Position numbers and translations under genes: made by a program | Shown here: in pieces, positions 36,334-45,256 of the stretch | Layout: each line of letters opens with the position of its first letter | How positions within the stretch are numbered: position 1 is the first letter of the stretch | From: Streptomyces sp. NBC_00554 | Lineage (GTDB): Bacteria; Actinomycetota; Actinomycetes; Streptomycetales; Streptomycetaceae | Direction of reading: 5' to 3' | DNA length: 64,000 nt | NCBI RefSeq assembly: GCF_041431135.1 | Contig: NZ_CP107799.1 | Span: 1,426,001 to 1,490,000, forward strand | The notes under the pieces: model-generated | The model's database searches: none | Seen by the model: only the letters and a program-made list of their open reading frames with translations | What the model was told of the DNA's origin: nothing

Positions 36334-36686
36334 AGGGTCTCCTTCGCGTCGTCTGACGGCCACGCTAATTCCTTTGACAGCGGTGAGGGCCCGCTCCTAC
36401 CGTGTGTAGCGGTCCTGTTGCCGTCGATTGGAGAAGGACGTTGCTCGTCTGAGGTCTGAGACACCGCGTCACACAGCCGGCTCCTGTCGGCCTCGGTGTG
36501 CGCAGCGTGCGACCTCGGCGTACGAGCCGTCCTTCCGGTACAGGGCCTTTTCGCTGCCCTCGGAACGGATCCGTCCTCGGAACCGGATCCGTCCTCGGAC
36601 TTGATCTGCCTCGTACCTTGGCCGTCCCACCTCGCGGTGTCCCCCACACGTGCCCCTGACCACACCCGGCAAACCGCGAGGCCACT
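36334..36686 (+). promoter_or_regulatory. Long leader/promoter region of the second ABC-F gene with RBS-masking hairpin
   Basis: This 353-bp divergent region holds no convincing gene. It contains tandem 17/18-bp repeats of GGAAC(C)GGATCCGTCCTC (36562-36596). It also has a 9-bp perfect inverted repeat CCTCGCGGT (36630-36638) / ACCGCGAGG (36673-36681) whose right arm covers the GAGG just upstream of the TTG start. A mini-ORF with GGAGAAGG reads TTG CTC GTC TGA at 36441-36452. Together these look like a post-transcriptional control leader. Confidence 0.5.
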
Positions 36687-38321
36687 TTGTCTACCTTCCC
36701 CACCTCCATCACCTGTACCTCCCTCACCTTCGCCTGGCCGGACGGCACCGCCGTCTTCGACGACCTCCAGATCGCCTTCGGCCCCGGCAGGACCGGACTC
36801 GTCGGTGTCAACGGATCGGGGAAATCAACCCTGTTGAAGCTGATCGCCGGGGAACTCACCCCTGCGGACGGCACGGTGCGCGTGGCGGGCGAGGTCGGTT
36901 ATCTGCCGCAGAACGTCACGCTCGACACGGGCCTGCGTGTCGACGAGGCGCTCGGCATCGCGGCCACCCGAGCCGCGCTGCACGCCATCGAGGCGGGCGA
37001 CGCGTCCGAGGAGCACTTCGACGCCGTGGGAGACGACTGGGACGTCGAGGAGCGTGCGCTCGCGACACTCGGCGAACTCGGGCTCGGCCACATCGACTTG
37101 GACCGCACCATCGGTGAGGTGTCGGGCGGCGAGTCGGTACTGCTGCGGCTGGCCGCGCTCCTGCTGCGCCGTCCCGACGTACTCCTGCTGGACGAACCGA
37201 CCAACAACCTCGACCTGTACGCGCGTCGACGGCTGTACGCGGCCGTCGAGGCCTGGTCCGGGGTCATGGTCGTGGTCAGCCACGACCGCGAACTCCTCGA
37301 CCTGGTCGACCAGATCGCCGATCTGCACTCCGGTGAGGTCACCTGGTACGGCGGCAACTTCTCCGCGTACGAGGAGGCGCTCGCCGTCGAGCAGGAGGCG
37401 GCCGAGCGCATGGTGCGCGTCGCCGAGTCCGACATGAAGAAGCAGAAGCGTGAACTGGTCGACGCCCAGGTCACTTTGGCCCGGCGCAAACGGTACGGGC
37501 AGAAGATGTTCGACCAGAAGCGCGAGCCGAGGGCTGTCATGCGGGTGCGCAAACGCACGGCGCAGGTGTCCGCCGGCAAGTACCGCGGCCTGCACGAGGA
37601 GAAGCTCGCCGAGGCCAAGGAGCGCCTCGACGAGGCGGTGGACGCCGTACGGGACGAGGACGAGATCCGCGTCGAGCTGCCGTACACGGCCGTGCCGCCG
37701 GGCCGTGACGTCCTCACCCTCCAGGACCTGGAGTTGAGGTACGGCGCGCGTGTGGCCGGTGGTTTCGACCTGCGCGGGCCCGAGCGGATCGCGTTGATCG
37801 GGCGCAACGGCGCGGGCAAGACGACGCTGCTGCGCACGATCGCCGGGGAGCTGGACGCCGTGTCCGGAGAGGCGCGGGCCCATGTGCCGCTGCGGTTCCT
37901 GCCGCAACGGCTCGATGTCCTCGACGACGAGCTGAGCGTCGTCGAGAACGTGGCCCGCTTCGCGCCCGCCGCCACCAACAACCGGATCCGGGCGCGGCTG
38001 GCCCGCTTCCTGTTCAAGGGGGCGAAGGCCGACCAGTGCGCTGCCACGCTCTCCGGCGGCGAGCGCTTCCGCGCGGCGCTCGCTGCGCTGATGCTGGCCG
38101 AGCCCGCGCCGCAGCTCCTGATGCTCGACGAGCCGACGAACAACCTCGACATGGCGAGCGTCCGGCAGCTCACCACGGCCCTGGAGTCGTACGAGGGGGC
38201 GCTGATCATCGCCAGTCACGACATGCCGTTCCTCGAATCGGTAGGAATCACGCGCCGGCTGCTCATGGAAGGAGGAGAACTGAAAGAAATCGGGCGGGAA
38301 GCTGTCGGGTATCCCTCCTAG
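36687..38321 (+). CDS. ABC-F family ATPase (second copy, candidate antibiotic-response type)
   Basis: The 544-residue protein with two ABC domains and no membrane segments has Walker A GVNGSGKST (about 42-50) and GRNGAGKTT, signatures VSGGES and LSGGER, and LLLDEPTNNLD twice. The interdomain linker is basic (MKKQKRELVDAQVTLARRKRYGQKMFDQKREPRAVMRVRKR), the ribosome-contacting region. The start is TTG with GAGG 5 bases upstream, sequestered by a predicted hairpin. The long structured leader and weak start suggest regulated expression, as seen for ribosome-protection ABC-F genes. It is unlike the ABC-F at 4.8-6.5 kb and could also be a housekeeping paralogue. Confidence 0.88.
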   Translation: MSTFPTSITCTSLTFAWPDGTAVFDDLQIAFGPGRTGLVGVNGSGKSTLLKLIAGELTPADGTVRVAGEVGYLPQNVTLDTGLRVDEALGIAATRAALHAIEAGDASEEHFDAVGDDWDVEERALATLGELGLGHIDLDRTIGEVSGGESVLLRLAALLLRRPDVLLLDEPTNNLDLYARRRLYAAVEAWSGVMVVVSHDRELLDLVDQIADLHSGEVTWYGGNFSAYEEALAVEQEAAERMVRVAESDMKKQKRELVDAQVTLARRKRYGQKMFDQKREPRAVMRVRKRTAQVSAGKYRGLHEEKLAEAKERLDEAVDAVRDEDEIRVELPYTAVPPGRDVLTLQDLELRYGARVAGGFDLRGPERIALIGRNGAGKTTLLRTIAGELDAVSGEARAHVPLRFLPQRLDVLDDELSVVENVARFAPAATNNRIRARLARFLFKGAKADQCAATLSGGERFRAALAALMLAEPAPQLLMLDEPTNNLDMASVRQLTTALESYEGALIIASHDMPFLESVGITRRLLMEGGELKEIGREAVGYPS

Positions 38322-38472
38322 CGGCGGGCACGGGGAACCGCATAGCTTCGGAGGCAGGGGCCGCCCGGCCTCGCCGGCCAGGACCGCCTCATGTGGTCCT
38401 GGGGGCTGTTGTCGGCGCGGATCGGCGCTGCATGATGTGCGCCGACGCCCCCTGCCGATTCGGAGACCGCAC

Positions 38473-39249
38473 GTGCCCAGCCAGAAAGCGCTCATACGCC
38501 GGCCCAGCCCCCGCCTCGCCGAGGGGCTGGTGACGCACATCGAGCGCGAGAAGGTGGACGTCGACCTGGCGGTCGAGCAGTGGGAGGCGTACGCGGAGGC
38601 CCTGCGTACGCACGGCTGGGAGACCGTCGAGGTGGATCCGGCCGACGACTGCCCGGACTCCGTGTTCGTCGAGGACACCGTGGTCGTCTTCCGCAACGTC
38701 GCGCTGATCGCCCGCCCCGGCGCCGAGTCCCGGCGCGGCGAGACCGCCGGGGTCGAGGAGGCCGTGGCCCGTCTGGGCTGCTCGGTGAACTGGATCTGGC
38801 CCCCGGGCACCCTGGACGGCGGTGACATCCTGAAGGTCGGCGACACCGTGTACGTGGGCCGGGGCGGTCGCACCAACGCGGCCGGGGTCCAGCAGCTGCG
38901 GGCGGCGCTCGAACCGCTCGGGGCCCGGGTCGTCGCCGTACCCGTGAGCAAGGTGCTGCATCTGAAGTCCGCGGTGACGGCGCTGCCGGACGGGACGGTG
39001 ATCGGCCACATCCCCGAGGTGGACACGCCTTCGCTGTTCCCGCGCTTCCTGCCGGTGCCGGAGGAGTCCGGTGCGCACGTGGTACTGCTCGGCGGCGGAA
39101 AGCTGCTGATGGCGTCGAGCGCCCCGAAGACCGCGGAGCTGTTCGCGGACCTCGGCCATGAACCCGTTCTCGTGGACATCAGCGAGTTCGAAAAGCTCGA
39201 AGGCTGTGTGACATGCCTCTCGGTCCGGCTTCGGGATCTGTACGTCTGA
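38473..39249 (+). CDS. ddaH: Dimethylarginine dimethylaminohydrolase (DDAH)
   Basis: The 258-residue amidinotransferase-fold enzyme reads VPSQKALIRRPSPRLAEGLV, with substrate residues in CPDSVFVEDTVVVF, GTLDGGDIL, the catalytic H163 in KVLHLKSAVTALPDG and the catalytic cysteine C248 in LEGCVTCLSVRL. It hydrolyses N-omega-methylated arginines to citrulline and methylamines. The GTG start has GGAG 7 bases upstream; the frame is open further up but without homology. It is a single gene between the ABC-F and desaturase genes. Confidence 0.93.
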   Translation: MPSQKALIRRPSPRLAEGLVTHIEREKVDVDLAVEQWEAYAEALRTHGWETVEVDPADDCPDSVFVEDTVVVFRNVALIARPGAESRRGETAGVEEAVARLGCSVNWIWPPGTLDGGDILKVGDTVYVGRGGRTNAAGVQQLRAALEPLGARVVAVPVSKVLHLKSAVTALPDGTVIGHIPEVDTPSLFPRFLPVPEESGAHVVLLGGGKLLMASSAPKTAELFADLGHEPVLVDISEFEKLEGCVTCLSVRLRDLYV

Positions 39250-39375
39250 ACGGGTGATCGAGTCGCCCGTTCGGCCCCGTGAACTGCGGGTCCGAAGCCG
39301 GTTCGAACGAGTGCCGAAGGGTACTCGATCTCCAACGGAGACCCCTGCTGATCAGGGGGTCTTTACACAGTGCTT

Positions 39376-39423
39376 AACCTACGGTTTCGTAACCTACGGA
39401 TACGTAGCCTACGATGCCGTAGG
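39376..39423. promoter_or_regulatory. Triple 15-bp operator array upstream of the desaturase gene
   Basis: Three direct 15-bp repeats run AACCTACGGTTTCGT, AACCTACGGATACGT, AGCCTACGATGCCGT, closed by AGG. Each unit with its neighbour forms an inverted repeat of the form CTACGnnnnCGTAG. CTACG-GATA-CGTAG (39394-39407) and CCTACG-ATGC-CGTAGG (39408-39423) are perfect. The array ends about 50 bp before the desaturase start, as expected for cooperative repression, probably by a TetR-type lipid sensor encoded elsewhere. Confidence 0.8.
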
Positions 39424-39473
39424 TTTCAAAACCGCTCAGCACCGCTCAACCCTCCCGTCCCCCTGGAGCCCCC

Positions 39474-40451
39474 GTGACGATCACTTCTCCCCACCTCGGC
39501 AGCCCGTCCTCCGACTGGACCGACGCTCGGCTGCTGTATGCGCTGGAGGAAGTGGTCGAGACGGAGCTCAACCGCCACCTCAAGGTGACCAAGGACTGGA
39601 TGCCGCACGAGTACGTGCCGTGGAGCGACGCCCGTAACTTCCCCGGCTTCTTCGAGGACGGCGAGGCCTGGGGCAAGGAGCAGTCCAAGGTCACCGAGAT
39701 CGGCCGGATCGCGCTGGTCGTCAACCTCCTCACCGAGGACAACCTGCCGAGCTATCACCACGAGATCGCCTCCCTCTTCGGCCGTGACGGCGCCTGGGGC
39801 ACCTGGGTGCACCGCTGGACCGCGGAGGAGGGCCGCCACGGCATCGTGATGCGCGACTACCTGCTCGCCTCGCGCGCCGTGGACCCCGACCAGCTCGAAG
39901 CGTTCCGCATGATGCACATGAGTGAGGGCTTCGAGTCGGACAACCGCCACTCGATGCTGCACTCCGTCGCATACGTCGCCTTCCAGGAGCTGGCGACCCG
40001 TGTCTCGCACCGCAACACCGGTCACCAGTCGGGCGACCCGGTCTGCGACCGCATGCTGGCGCGCATCGCGACCGACGAGAACCTGCACATGGTCTTCTAC
40101 CGCAACCTCCTGAAGGCCTCGTTCGAGCTGGCCCCCGACCTCACCATGCAGGCCGTGCGTGACGTCGTCGTCAACTTCCGGATGCCCGGACACGGCATGC
40201 CCGGCTTCGAGCGTGCCGCCGCGCAGATGGCCATCGGCGAGGTCTACAACATGCGCATCCACCACGACGACGTGCTGCGGCCGGTACTGCGCCACCTGCG
40301 GGTCCTGGAGATGGAGGGCTTCGGCCCCGAGGGCCTGCGCGCCCAGGAGGAGCTCGGCCTCTACATGAACGGCCTGGACTCGGAAGCCTCGAAGTTCGAC
40401 GAGAAGCTCGCGGCCCGCAAGGCCCGCATGGCAGCCCGCGCCGCCGGCTGA
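39474..40451 (+). CDS. Acyl-ACP desaturase (ferritin-like diiron, DesA type)
   Basis: The 325-residue FA_desaturase_2 family enzyme has diiron ligands in LLTEDNLPSYHHEIAS, the EExxH motif TAEEGRHGIVMRDYL (E119, H122), EGFESDNRH and the second IATDENLHMVFYRNLL. These soluble enzymes put a double bond into acyl chains on ACP (or CoA) using O2 and ferredoxin, adjusting membrane fluidity. The start is GTG with GGAG upstream. The gene sits alone behind the CTACG operator array, so it is probably controlled by a lipid-responsive repressor. Confidence 0.93.
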   Translation: MTITSPHLGSPSSDWTDARLLYALEEVVETELNRHLKVTKDWMPHEYVPWSDARNFPGFFEDGEAWGKEQSKVTEIGRIALVVNLLTEDNLPSYHHEIASLFGRDGAWGTWVHRWTAEEGRHGIVMRDYLLASRAVDPDQLEAFRMMHMSEGFESDNRHSMLHSVAYVAFQELATRVSHRNTGHQSGDPVCDRMLARIATDENLHMVFYRNLLKASFELAPDLTMQAVRDVVVNFRMPGHGMPGFERAAAQMAIGEVYNMRIHHDDVLRPVLRHLRVLEMEGFGPEGLRAQEELGLYMNGLDSEASKFDEKLAARKARMAARAAG

Positions 40452-40482
40452 CACCCCACCCTCCGGACACCCTCCGGAGCCC

Positions 40483-43400
40483 TCACTCGTACGCCGTCAC
40501 CTGGTCCAACGCCGCGTCCCGCACGTCGGCCACCGGGTGGCGGCGCAGTGCTCTCAGCTGCTCCCGCCAGGGCGCGGCCCAGCCCGTGCGGGTGCCGATC
40601 GCCCCGGTGAGGGCCGCTGCGAGCAGTCCCTCGCCGTGACCGCCGTGCGCGGTCAGCCGCCGGGCCGTGTCGAGCAGCACTTGAGGATCACCTTCGTGCG
40701 CCTGTCCCCGTCCCCGCAGCCGCGTCGCGAGTTCCGCGGCCGTCCGGGCCCCGAGCGCCGGGCGGCCTTCGGTGAGCGCGGCCAGGCGGTCCAGGCCGCC
40801 CGGTTCCGCGTTCAGGTCCAAGTGGAACACCGTGATCGCGGCGGCCTGGGGCACGAAGGCGTCGTACCCGGCGAGCAGCTCGCCCGCGGCGAGGGCCGCG
40901 GGCCGGATGGGCCCCGAGGCAGTCCTCGCGTGCTCGGCGAGGCGGGCGACGAGGTACTCGACGCGTTGGCGAGCGGGGCGGTCACGGCGCTCGCCGGCTT
41001 CGGCATCGAGTCCGGCTCCGGCGTAACCGAGTGTTTCTGTGCTGGTGACGGTCCCGGCGTGCTCTTGGGTGGGCGGAGCATCGCGCTCCACGGCATCGGC
41101 GGAGTCGATCACATCTGCTGAGGGGATGGTCCCGGCACGGTCCGAGGCTGGACGAACGTCACGCTGTGCGTCACCGCCTGCGGGCTCCGTATCCGACCGC
41201 CGCACTCCCCCGCCGGCAACCGCGTAGCGCGCCTCCGCCTCGGCGAGGGTCCGCAGCGCCTGCTGGAGGCCCACGCCACCCCGTGGCGAGCCCGCCGCCG
41301 CTGTCACCAGGCCGTTGGCCGCGGCACGCCAGCTCGTGCGTTCCGTCAGGTCGGTGGTGGCGTCGGCGAGGACCGTGGGGGCGTCCGGGGACCAGGGCGC
41401 CCAGCTCGCGAGCGCGTCGAAGGCGAGGGTGGCTGTCTGCGGGTCGTCGGTGGAGCAGACGTCGCGGATCAGGCGGGCGTAGCGCTCGCGAGCGGGTTCA
41501 GGCAGGTCCAGGGGCGATGTCCGCAGGACGGCGGTGCGGAGTACGGACTCGGCGCCGGCGGCGTCGCGCAGCAGGTCCCAGACCGGTTCCTCGGAGAGCA
41601 GCACGCCCGCGACGGCGACGCAGGCGGCACGGACGTCGAGGTGAGCGCCGGGTGCCGCGTACGCCTGTGTCACCAGCTCTGCCGCGCGCGGCAGCGGGAG
41701 CCGTACGGCGGCGAGCCGGGCGGCCTCCTTCCGGCTGGTCACCTTGGCGTCCGGCGCCAGCAGCAGGGCGCGCAGCTGCTCGGCCAGCCGCGACGGCGCC
41801 GCGTACCGGGACGCCTGCGTGGCCGCGTACACGGCGACACGGGCACGGTCACCACCCGCGTACGCCAGCAGTTCGGGCAGTGCCTCGGCGGGCCGGTCGG
41901 TGCGGGCGAGCGCGCCGAGGGCGGCCTCGGCGAGCACCACCTCCGGGGAACCCGTCCAGCGGCGTACGAGATCGGCTCCGCGGCCTGGGATCAACGCGCA
42001 CCGTGCGATCGCGGACGTCCGCTGGTACAGCGGCGATCCGGCATCCTCCGCCTCTGACGCCAACTGCCGGACCGCCGCCGCCTGTTGACGCGGCACCCAG
42101 CGCCGTACGTCCCGCCCGACGGGTGCGCTCCAGGTCGCGCCCTTGGTGAGGAAGCGCCCGTATGGCGGGGCGTCGGCCAGCAGCGGGTCGAGGAGATCGG
42201 TGCGGCGCCGGGTGACGACCTCGCGGACGGGCCACAGCGCGGCGGAGGAGGGTTCCAGCGCCAGGATCCGCGCCACCCGCTCGTCCCGGGTCGCGGGAGG
42301 CTCCAACCACAGGGCGACCGCCGCGCGTACGGTGGCGTCGTTGCCGTACCGGACGGCCTGCCACAGGAGTTGCTGCAACTCGGGCATGCCCGCGGCGCGC
42401 CGTCCCACGGCGCGGGCGAGCGCGAAGGCGAGGCTGTAGTCGACCCTCTCGGCGCCTGCCTCGATCCAGGGGCTCAGCGCCTCGTACACCTGGTGCTCCT
42501 GGCCACGGCGCAGCGTCGCGTCGAGCCTGCCGAGGTCGGCGCCTCCGGTGTTGCCGGATATTCGGACCAGTGTGCGCAACGCCCAGTTCACCAGGTCCCG
42601 TTGCCCGCCCGCCGCATGCTCACGCAGGACGACGAGGGCCAGCCGGCTGAGGTTCTGCCGGGTGCCGGGCGAGGAGTCGCGGGCCTCGACGGCGTCCGTG
42701 GTGATGCGGTCGAGGTGCGGCTCGGCGTCCTCGGTGAACAGCGTGGGCCGGACTCCGCAGAGCGCGTGGAGCGCGGCCGAGCGCACCGGGTCCTGTTCGT
42801 TGCGCAGCCGCGCCATCTCCTCCAGTACGGAGGTGATCGCGGCGGGATCGCCGGAGCGCGCGGCATTGGCGATGAGCAACGGCCAGGCCTTGGCGCGGTC
42901 TTCGGCGGCCGGGCGCCGGGTGGCCTCGACGAGCCGCTCGCGCACCTCGGTGACGGGCAGGAAGGAATCGGCGAGCAGCAGGGTGTCCCACAGTGCGCCG
43001 CGTTCACGGGCGACGGCGGCCATCCGCCGGGCCTCCTCGGCGACACAACTGCGCGGCAGCACTTCGAGCATGACCGCGTCGACGGTGACGGGTCCGGCTC
43101 CGTCGAGGGTGGCGGGTCCCGCTCCCCGGCCCTCGTGTGCGTCCCGGTAGAAGGCGTGCCGCTCGGCCGGCGGCAGCGCTTTCACGAGCGGCGCGAGTTC
43201 GCCCCACCCGGCCAGGATCTGTCCGTACGCGGCGAGTTCGGGGGCGTCGGAGCGGGCCAGTCGGCGTAGTACGGCGGGGCTCAGGGCCCTGCCGCGCAGC
43301 GCGGCGAGTCCGGCCGGGGTGAGCAGCAGCCTCAGCAGTCGGCCCGGTTCGGCCGACGCGAACTCGCCGAAGCGGTCACGGAGTTGGTGCGGCAGGGTTG

Positions 43401-44082
43401 CGGGTGGCCCGAAACGTTCCAGCAGGTCGAACACCCGGAGCGGCTCCACTGCGACCGTGGCGGCCACGCCCCGCGCGTACCGGTCCCACCAGGTTTCGCG
43501 CAGCCCCTCGGGCAGCGTGCTCAACTCCCGTTCAGCGACGTCGAGAAGGGCGCCGGGGTGCCGTTCGGCGAGTGCCTTCCAACCGGTGACGGCGTGGAAG
43601 AGTTCGGGCAGCAGCCTGGCGACCGTCTCCGGCGCGCAGCCGGGCAGCAGCCGCGCCGCCTCCGCATCGCCCCATTCCCGCCGCAGCGCGTCCACCAGCC
43701 GGTCGGCGAGCGCGGTGCGCGGCCCCGCGACGATGGCGCGCAGCAGCTCTCTGCGGACCACCTCCGGGGCGTCGTCGAGCGCCGACTCGTAGGCGGAGTC
43801 CGGCACTTGGAGACTGTCGGCGACGCGCAGCGCATGACCGCGTACGAACGCGTCCGGGTCGGCGATGCGGTCAGCGATCCACCCGGCGTCCCGGCCGACG
43901 GACGCCGCGACGACGGCGATCCCGCGCTCGTAGGGGCCGCGGGCTTCGAGTTCTTCCAGCACGGGCCGCAACTGGTCCATCTCCCGTACCCGCAGGGCGA
44001 GTTCACGCATACGCTGCGGATGAGCAAGCGGATCGAGGGCGTTCAGCAAACTCTCGGCGCGCTGCTGCGGGGTGCGGGTCAT
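40483..44082 (-). CDS. Large HEAT-like helical-repeat protein (1,199 aa) of the tRNA/vWA/AAA locus
   Basis: The 1,199-residue protein is almost wholly alpha-helical with an irregular HEAT/armadillo-like periodicity (for example RGIAVVAASVGRDAGWIADRI, PEVVRRELLRAIVAGPRTAL, VVLAEAALGALARTDRPAEAL). There is no transmembrane segment and no enzymatic motif. Residues of about 985-1045 form a hydrophilic linker with two imperfect 26-residue tandem repeats (RDVRPASDRAGTIPSADV and RDAPPTQEHAGTVTSTET). It probably acts as a scaffold. The start MTRTPQQRAESLLNALDPLA is the ATG nearest the divergent unknown gene (83 bp). I do not recognise a named family. Confidence 0.75.
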   Translation of the reverse strand: MTRTPQQRAESLLNALDPLAHPQRMRELALRVREMDQLRPVLEELEARGPYERGIAVVAASVGRDAGWIADRIADPDAFVRGHALRVADSLQVPDSAYESALDDAPEVVRRELLRAIVAGPRTALADRLVDALRREWGDAEAARLLPGCAPETVARLLPELFHAVTGWKALAERHPGALLDVAERELSTLPEGLRETWWDRYARGVAATVAVEPLRVFDLLERFGPPATLPHQLRDRFGEFASAEPGRLLRLLLTPAGLAALRGRALSPAVLRRLARSDAPELAAYGQILAGWGELAPLVKALPPAERHAFYRDAHEGRGAGPATLDGAGPVTVDAVMLEVLPRSCVAEEARRMAAVARERGALWDTLLLADSFLPVTEVRERLVEATRRPAAEDRAKAWPLLIANAARSGDPAAITSVLEEMARLRNEQDPVRSAALHALCGVRPTLFTEDAEPHLDRITTDAVEARDSSPGTRQNLSRLALVVLREHAAGGQRDLVNWALRTLVRISGNTGGADLGRLDATLRRGQEHQVYEALSPWIEAGAERVDYSLAFALARAVGRRAAGMPELQQLLWQAVRYGNDATVRAAVALWLEPPATRDERVARILALEPSSAALWPVREVVTRRRTDLLDPLLADAPPYGRFLTKGATWSAPVGRDVRRWVPRQQAAAVRQLASEAEDAGSPLYQRTSAIARCALIPGRGADLVRRWTGSPEVVLAEAALGALARTDRPAEALPELLAYAGGDRARVAVYAATQASRYAAPSRLAEQLRALLLAPDAKVTSRKEAARLAAVRLPLPRAAELVTQAYAAPGAHLDVRAACVAVAGVLLSEEPVWDLLRDAAGAESVLRTAVLRTSPLDLPEPARERYARLIRDVCSTDDPQTATLAFDALASWAPWSPDAPTVLADATTDLTERTSWRAAANGLVTAAAGSPRGGVGLQQALRTLAEAEARYAVAGGGVRRSDTEPAGGDAQRDVRPASDRAGTIPSADVIDSADAVERDAPPTQEHAGTVTSTETLGYAGAGLDAEAGERRDRPARQRVEYLVARLAEHARTASGPIRPAALAAGELLAGYDAFVPQAAAITVFHLDLNAEPGGLDRLAALTEGRPALGARTAAELATRLRGRGQAHEGDPQVLLDTARRLTAHGGHGEGLLAAALTGAIGTRTGWAAPWREQLRALRRHPVADVRDAALDQVTAYE

Positions 44083-44165
44083 GCCGGGGATTGTGCCTGC
44101 TCGGGGCGGTGCGGCGGACCGATTTCCCGGTGCGGGCCCGGGTGCACCTGCGGCATCATTCGGCC

Positions 44166-45071
44166 ATGCATGACAACAGCACGACAGAACGGGCGGTCGA
44201 GTTCCTGCTCGGTCTGATCGAGGCCGAAGCAGCCGAGCGGGCACGGCAGCGGATGGGACTGCGACCGCTCCAGAGCAAGCAGCGGACAGGCCTGCAGTCG
44301 TTCCTGGGCAGGAAGTCCGAGAAGGACGAGCAGTCCGAGGACTCCTTGGACGCGCGCCGCAAGCTGTACTCCCGGTGGACGCAGACACCCGTGCCGTCCT
44401 CCGTGCTGCTGTGGGTTCTGGAGGAGGACGATCCGGAGCTGAACGCCATCGTGTGGCGGCACATGAACGCGGACGACGCGATGCGCCGCGCCATCGCGAG
44501 GGGAATCCCGTACGGCGCCGACCGCACGACCCCCGTACCGTTGACGCATCCCCTGAGCCGCAGCCAAGAGCCGCCGGTTCCCGAGCACTTCACCAAGTAC
44601 GGGCTCATCGGCGCGCTGCGGGCGTCCACGTCCATGGCTCCGGCCAGGAGCGCGGGATCCATGGTCCTGGGAGCCGCCGACTGGCAGGCGGTCACGGAAG
44701 CAGATCAGGAGCATCCGCTGCCCGGCTATGCGCGCTGGGTCCTGGCCGTACGCCCCGACTGCCCGCCCGCTCTGCGCACCCAGTTCGGCTCGCACGCGAA
44801 GTTCACTCACCGGGTGCGGCAGGCCGGCGTCATCGACAGCGCCGCGCAGTACGCGCTGTCCTGGAACCCCGCCGCCCAGGTGCTGCAAGTGCTGTCCCTT
44901 GGCCGGACGATGTTCCCGTCCCGCGTCGGGGAGGCCGAGGACGCGCTACGGCCGCTCGTGCGCGACCACTTGGGCGACCGCGAGGAGGCCTGGGCCGTAC
45001 TCGCCCAGCTGATCGGGACCTACCACCGGACGATCCCGGAACTGGTGATCACGGCGGGGGCGATTGCCTGA
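44166..45071 (+). CDS. Hypothetical protein of the tRNA/vWA/AAA locus
   Basis: The 301-residue soluble protein begins MHDNSTTERAVEFLLGLIEA. I do not recognise it. It has a basic N-terminal stretch (ARQRMGLRPLQSKQRTGLQSFLGRKSEKDE), a helical middle with ELNAIVWRHMNADDAMRRAIARG and a Pro-rich connection (TTPVPLTHPLSRSQEPPVP). The C-terminal half has helical repeats (QYALSWNPAAQVLQVLSLGR, AEDALRPLVRDHLGDREEAWAVLAQL) similar in style to the divergent HEAT-like protein. It is on the strand of the vWA and AAA genes, with an opposite-strand tRNA in between, so it may be part of the same functional unit. Confidence 0.7.
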   Translation: MHDNSTTERAVEFLLGLIEAEAAERARQRMGLRPLQSKQRTGLQSFLGRKSEKDEQSEDSLDARRKLYSRWTQTPVPSSVLLWVLEEDDPELNAIVWRHMNADDAMRRAIARGIPYGADRTTPVPLTHPLSRSQEPPVPEHFTKYGLIGALRASTSMAPARSAGSMVLGAADWQAVTEADQEHPLPGYARWVLAVRPDCPPALRTQFGSHAKFTHRVRQAGVIDSAAQYALSWNPAAQVLQVLSLGRTMFPSRVGEAEDALRPLVRDHLGDREEAWAVLAQLIGTYHRTIPELVITAGAIA

Positions 45072-45121
45072 GGGCGTTGTCCGAACGCTCTGGGATCCTT
45101 CTCCCGTACGGCAGATGGGGG

Positions 45122-45195
45122 GCGGGGCGGCTGGATTCGAACCAGCGTGTTCTGGTTTTGGAGACCGGTGCGCCTGCCTCTGCGCTACGGCCCCG
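45122..45195 (-). tRNA. Atypical tRNA-Trp(CCA)-like gene
   Basis: On the minus strand the D-arm is TAGCGCAGAGGCAGGCGCA. The anticodon loop CTCCAAA reads CCA. The anticodon stem CCGGT/ACCAG has one C-A mismatch, the variable loop AACAC is short, and the T-arm is GCTGG-TTCGAAT-CCAGC. The acceptor stem only closes if one C (45189) is bulged; then GGGCGGGGC (45198-45190) pairs perfectly with GCCCCGCCC. No CCA is encoded. It lies between the unknown gene and the vWA gene, on the opposite strand to both. It shares D-arm and variable/T-arm signatures with the two tRNA-like genes at 50.1 kb. Confidence 0.7.
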
Positions 45196-45256
45196 CCCTT
45201 GGGGCCGAGCGTAATGCCTTGGCCCGATGTCAGTCGCACCTGGTACCAAGGAGGCA

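Noticed and set aside
36496..36837. 113-codon plus-strand frame running through the ABC-F leader into the gene
   Set aside because: It is in a different frame from the ABC-F protein and has a poor codon pattern. The repeated DPSSEPDPSSD simply reflects the DNA repeat.
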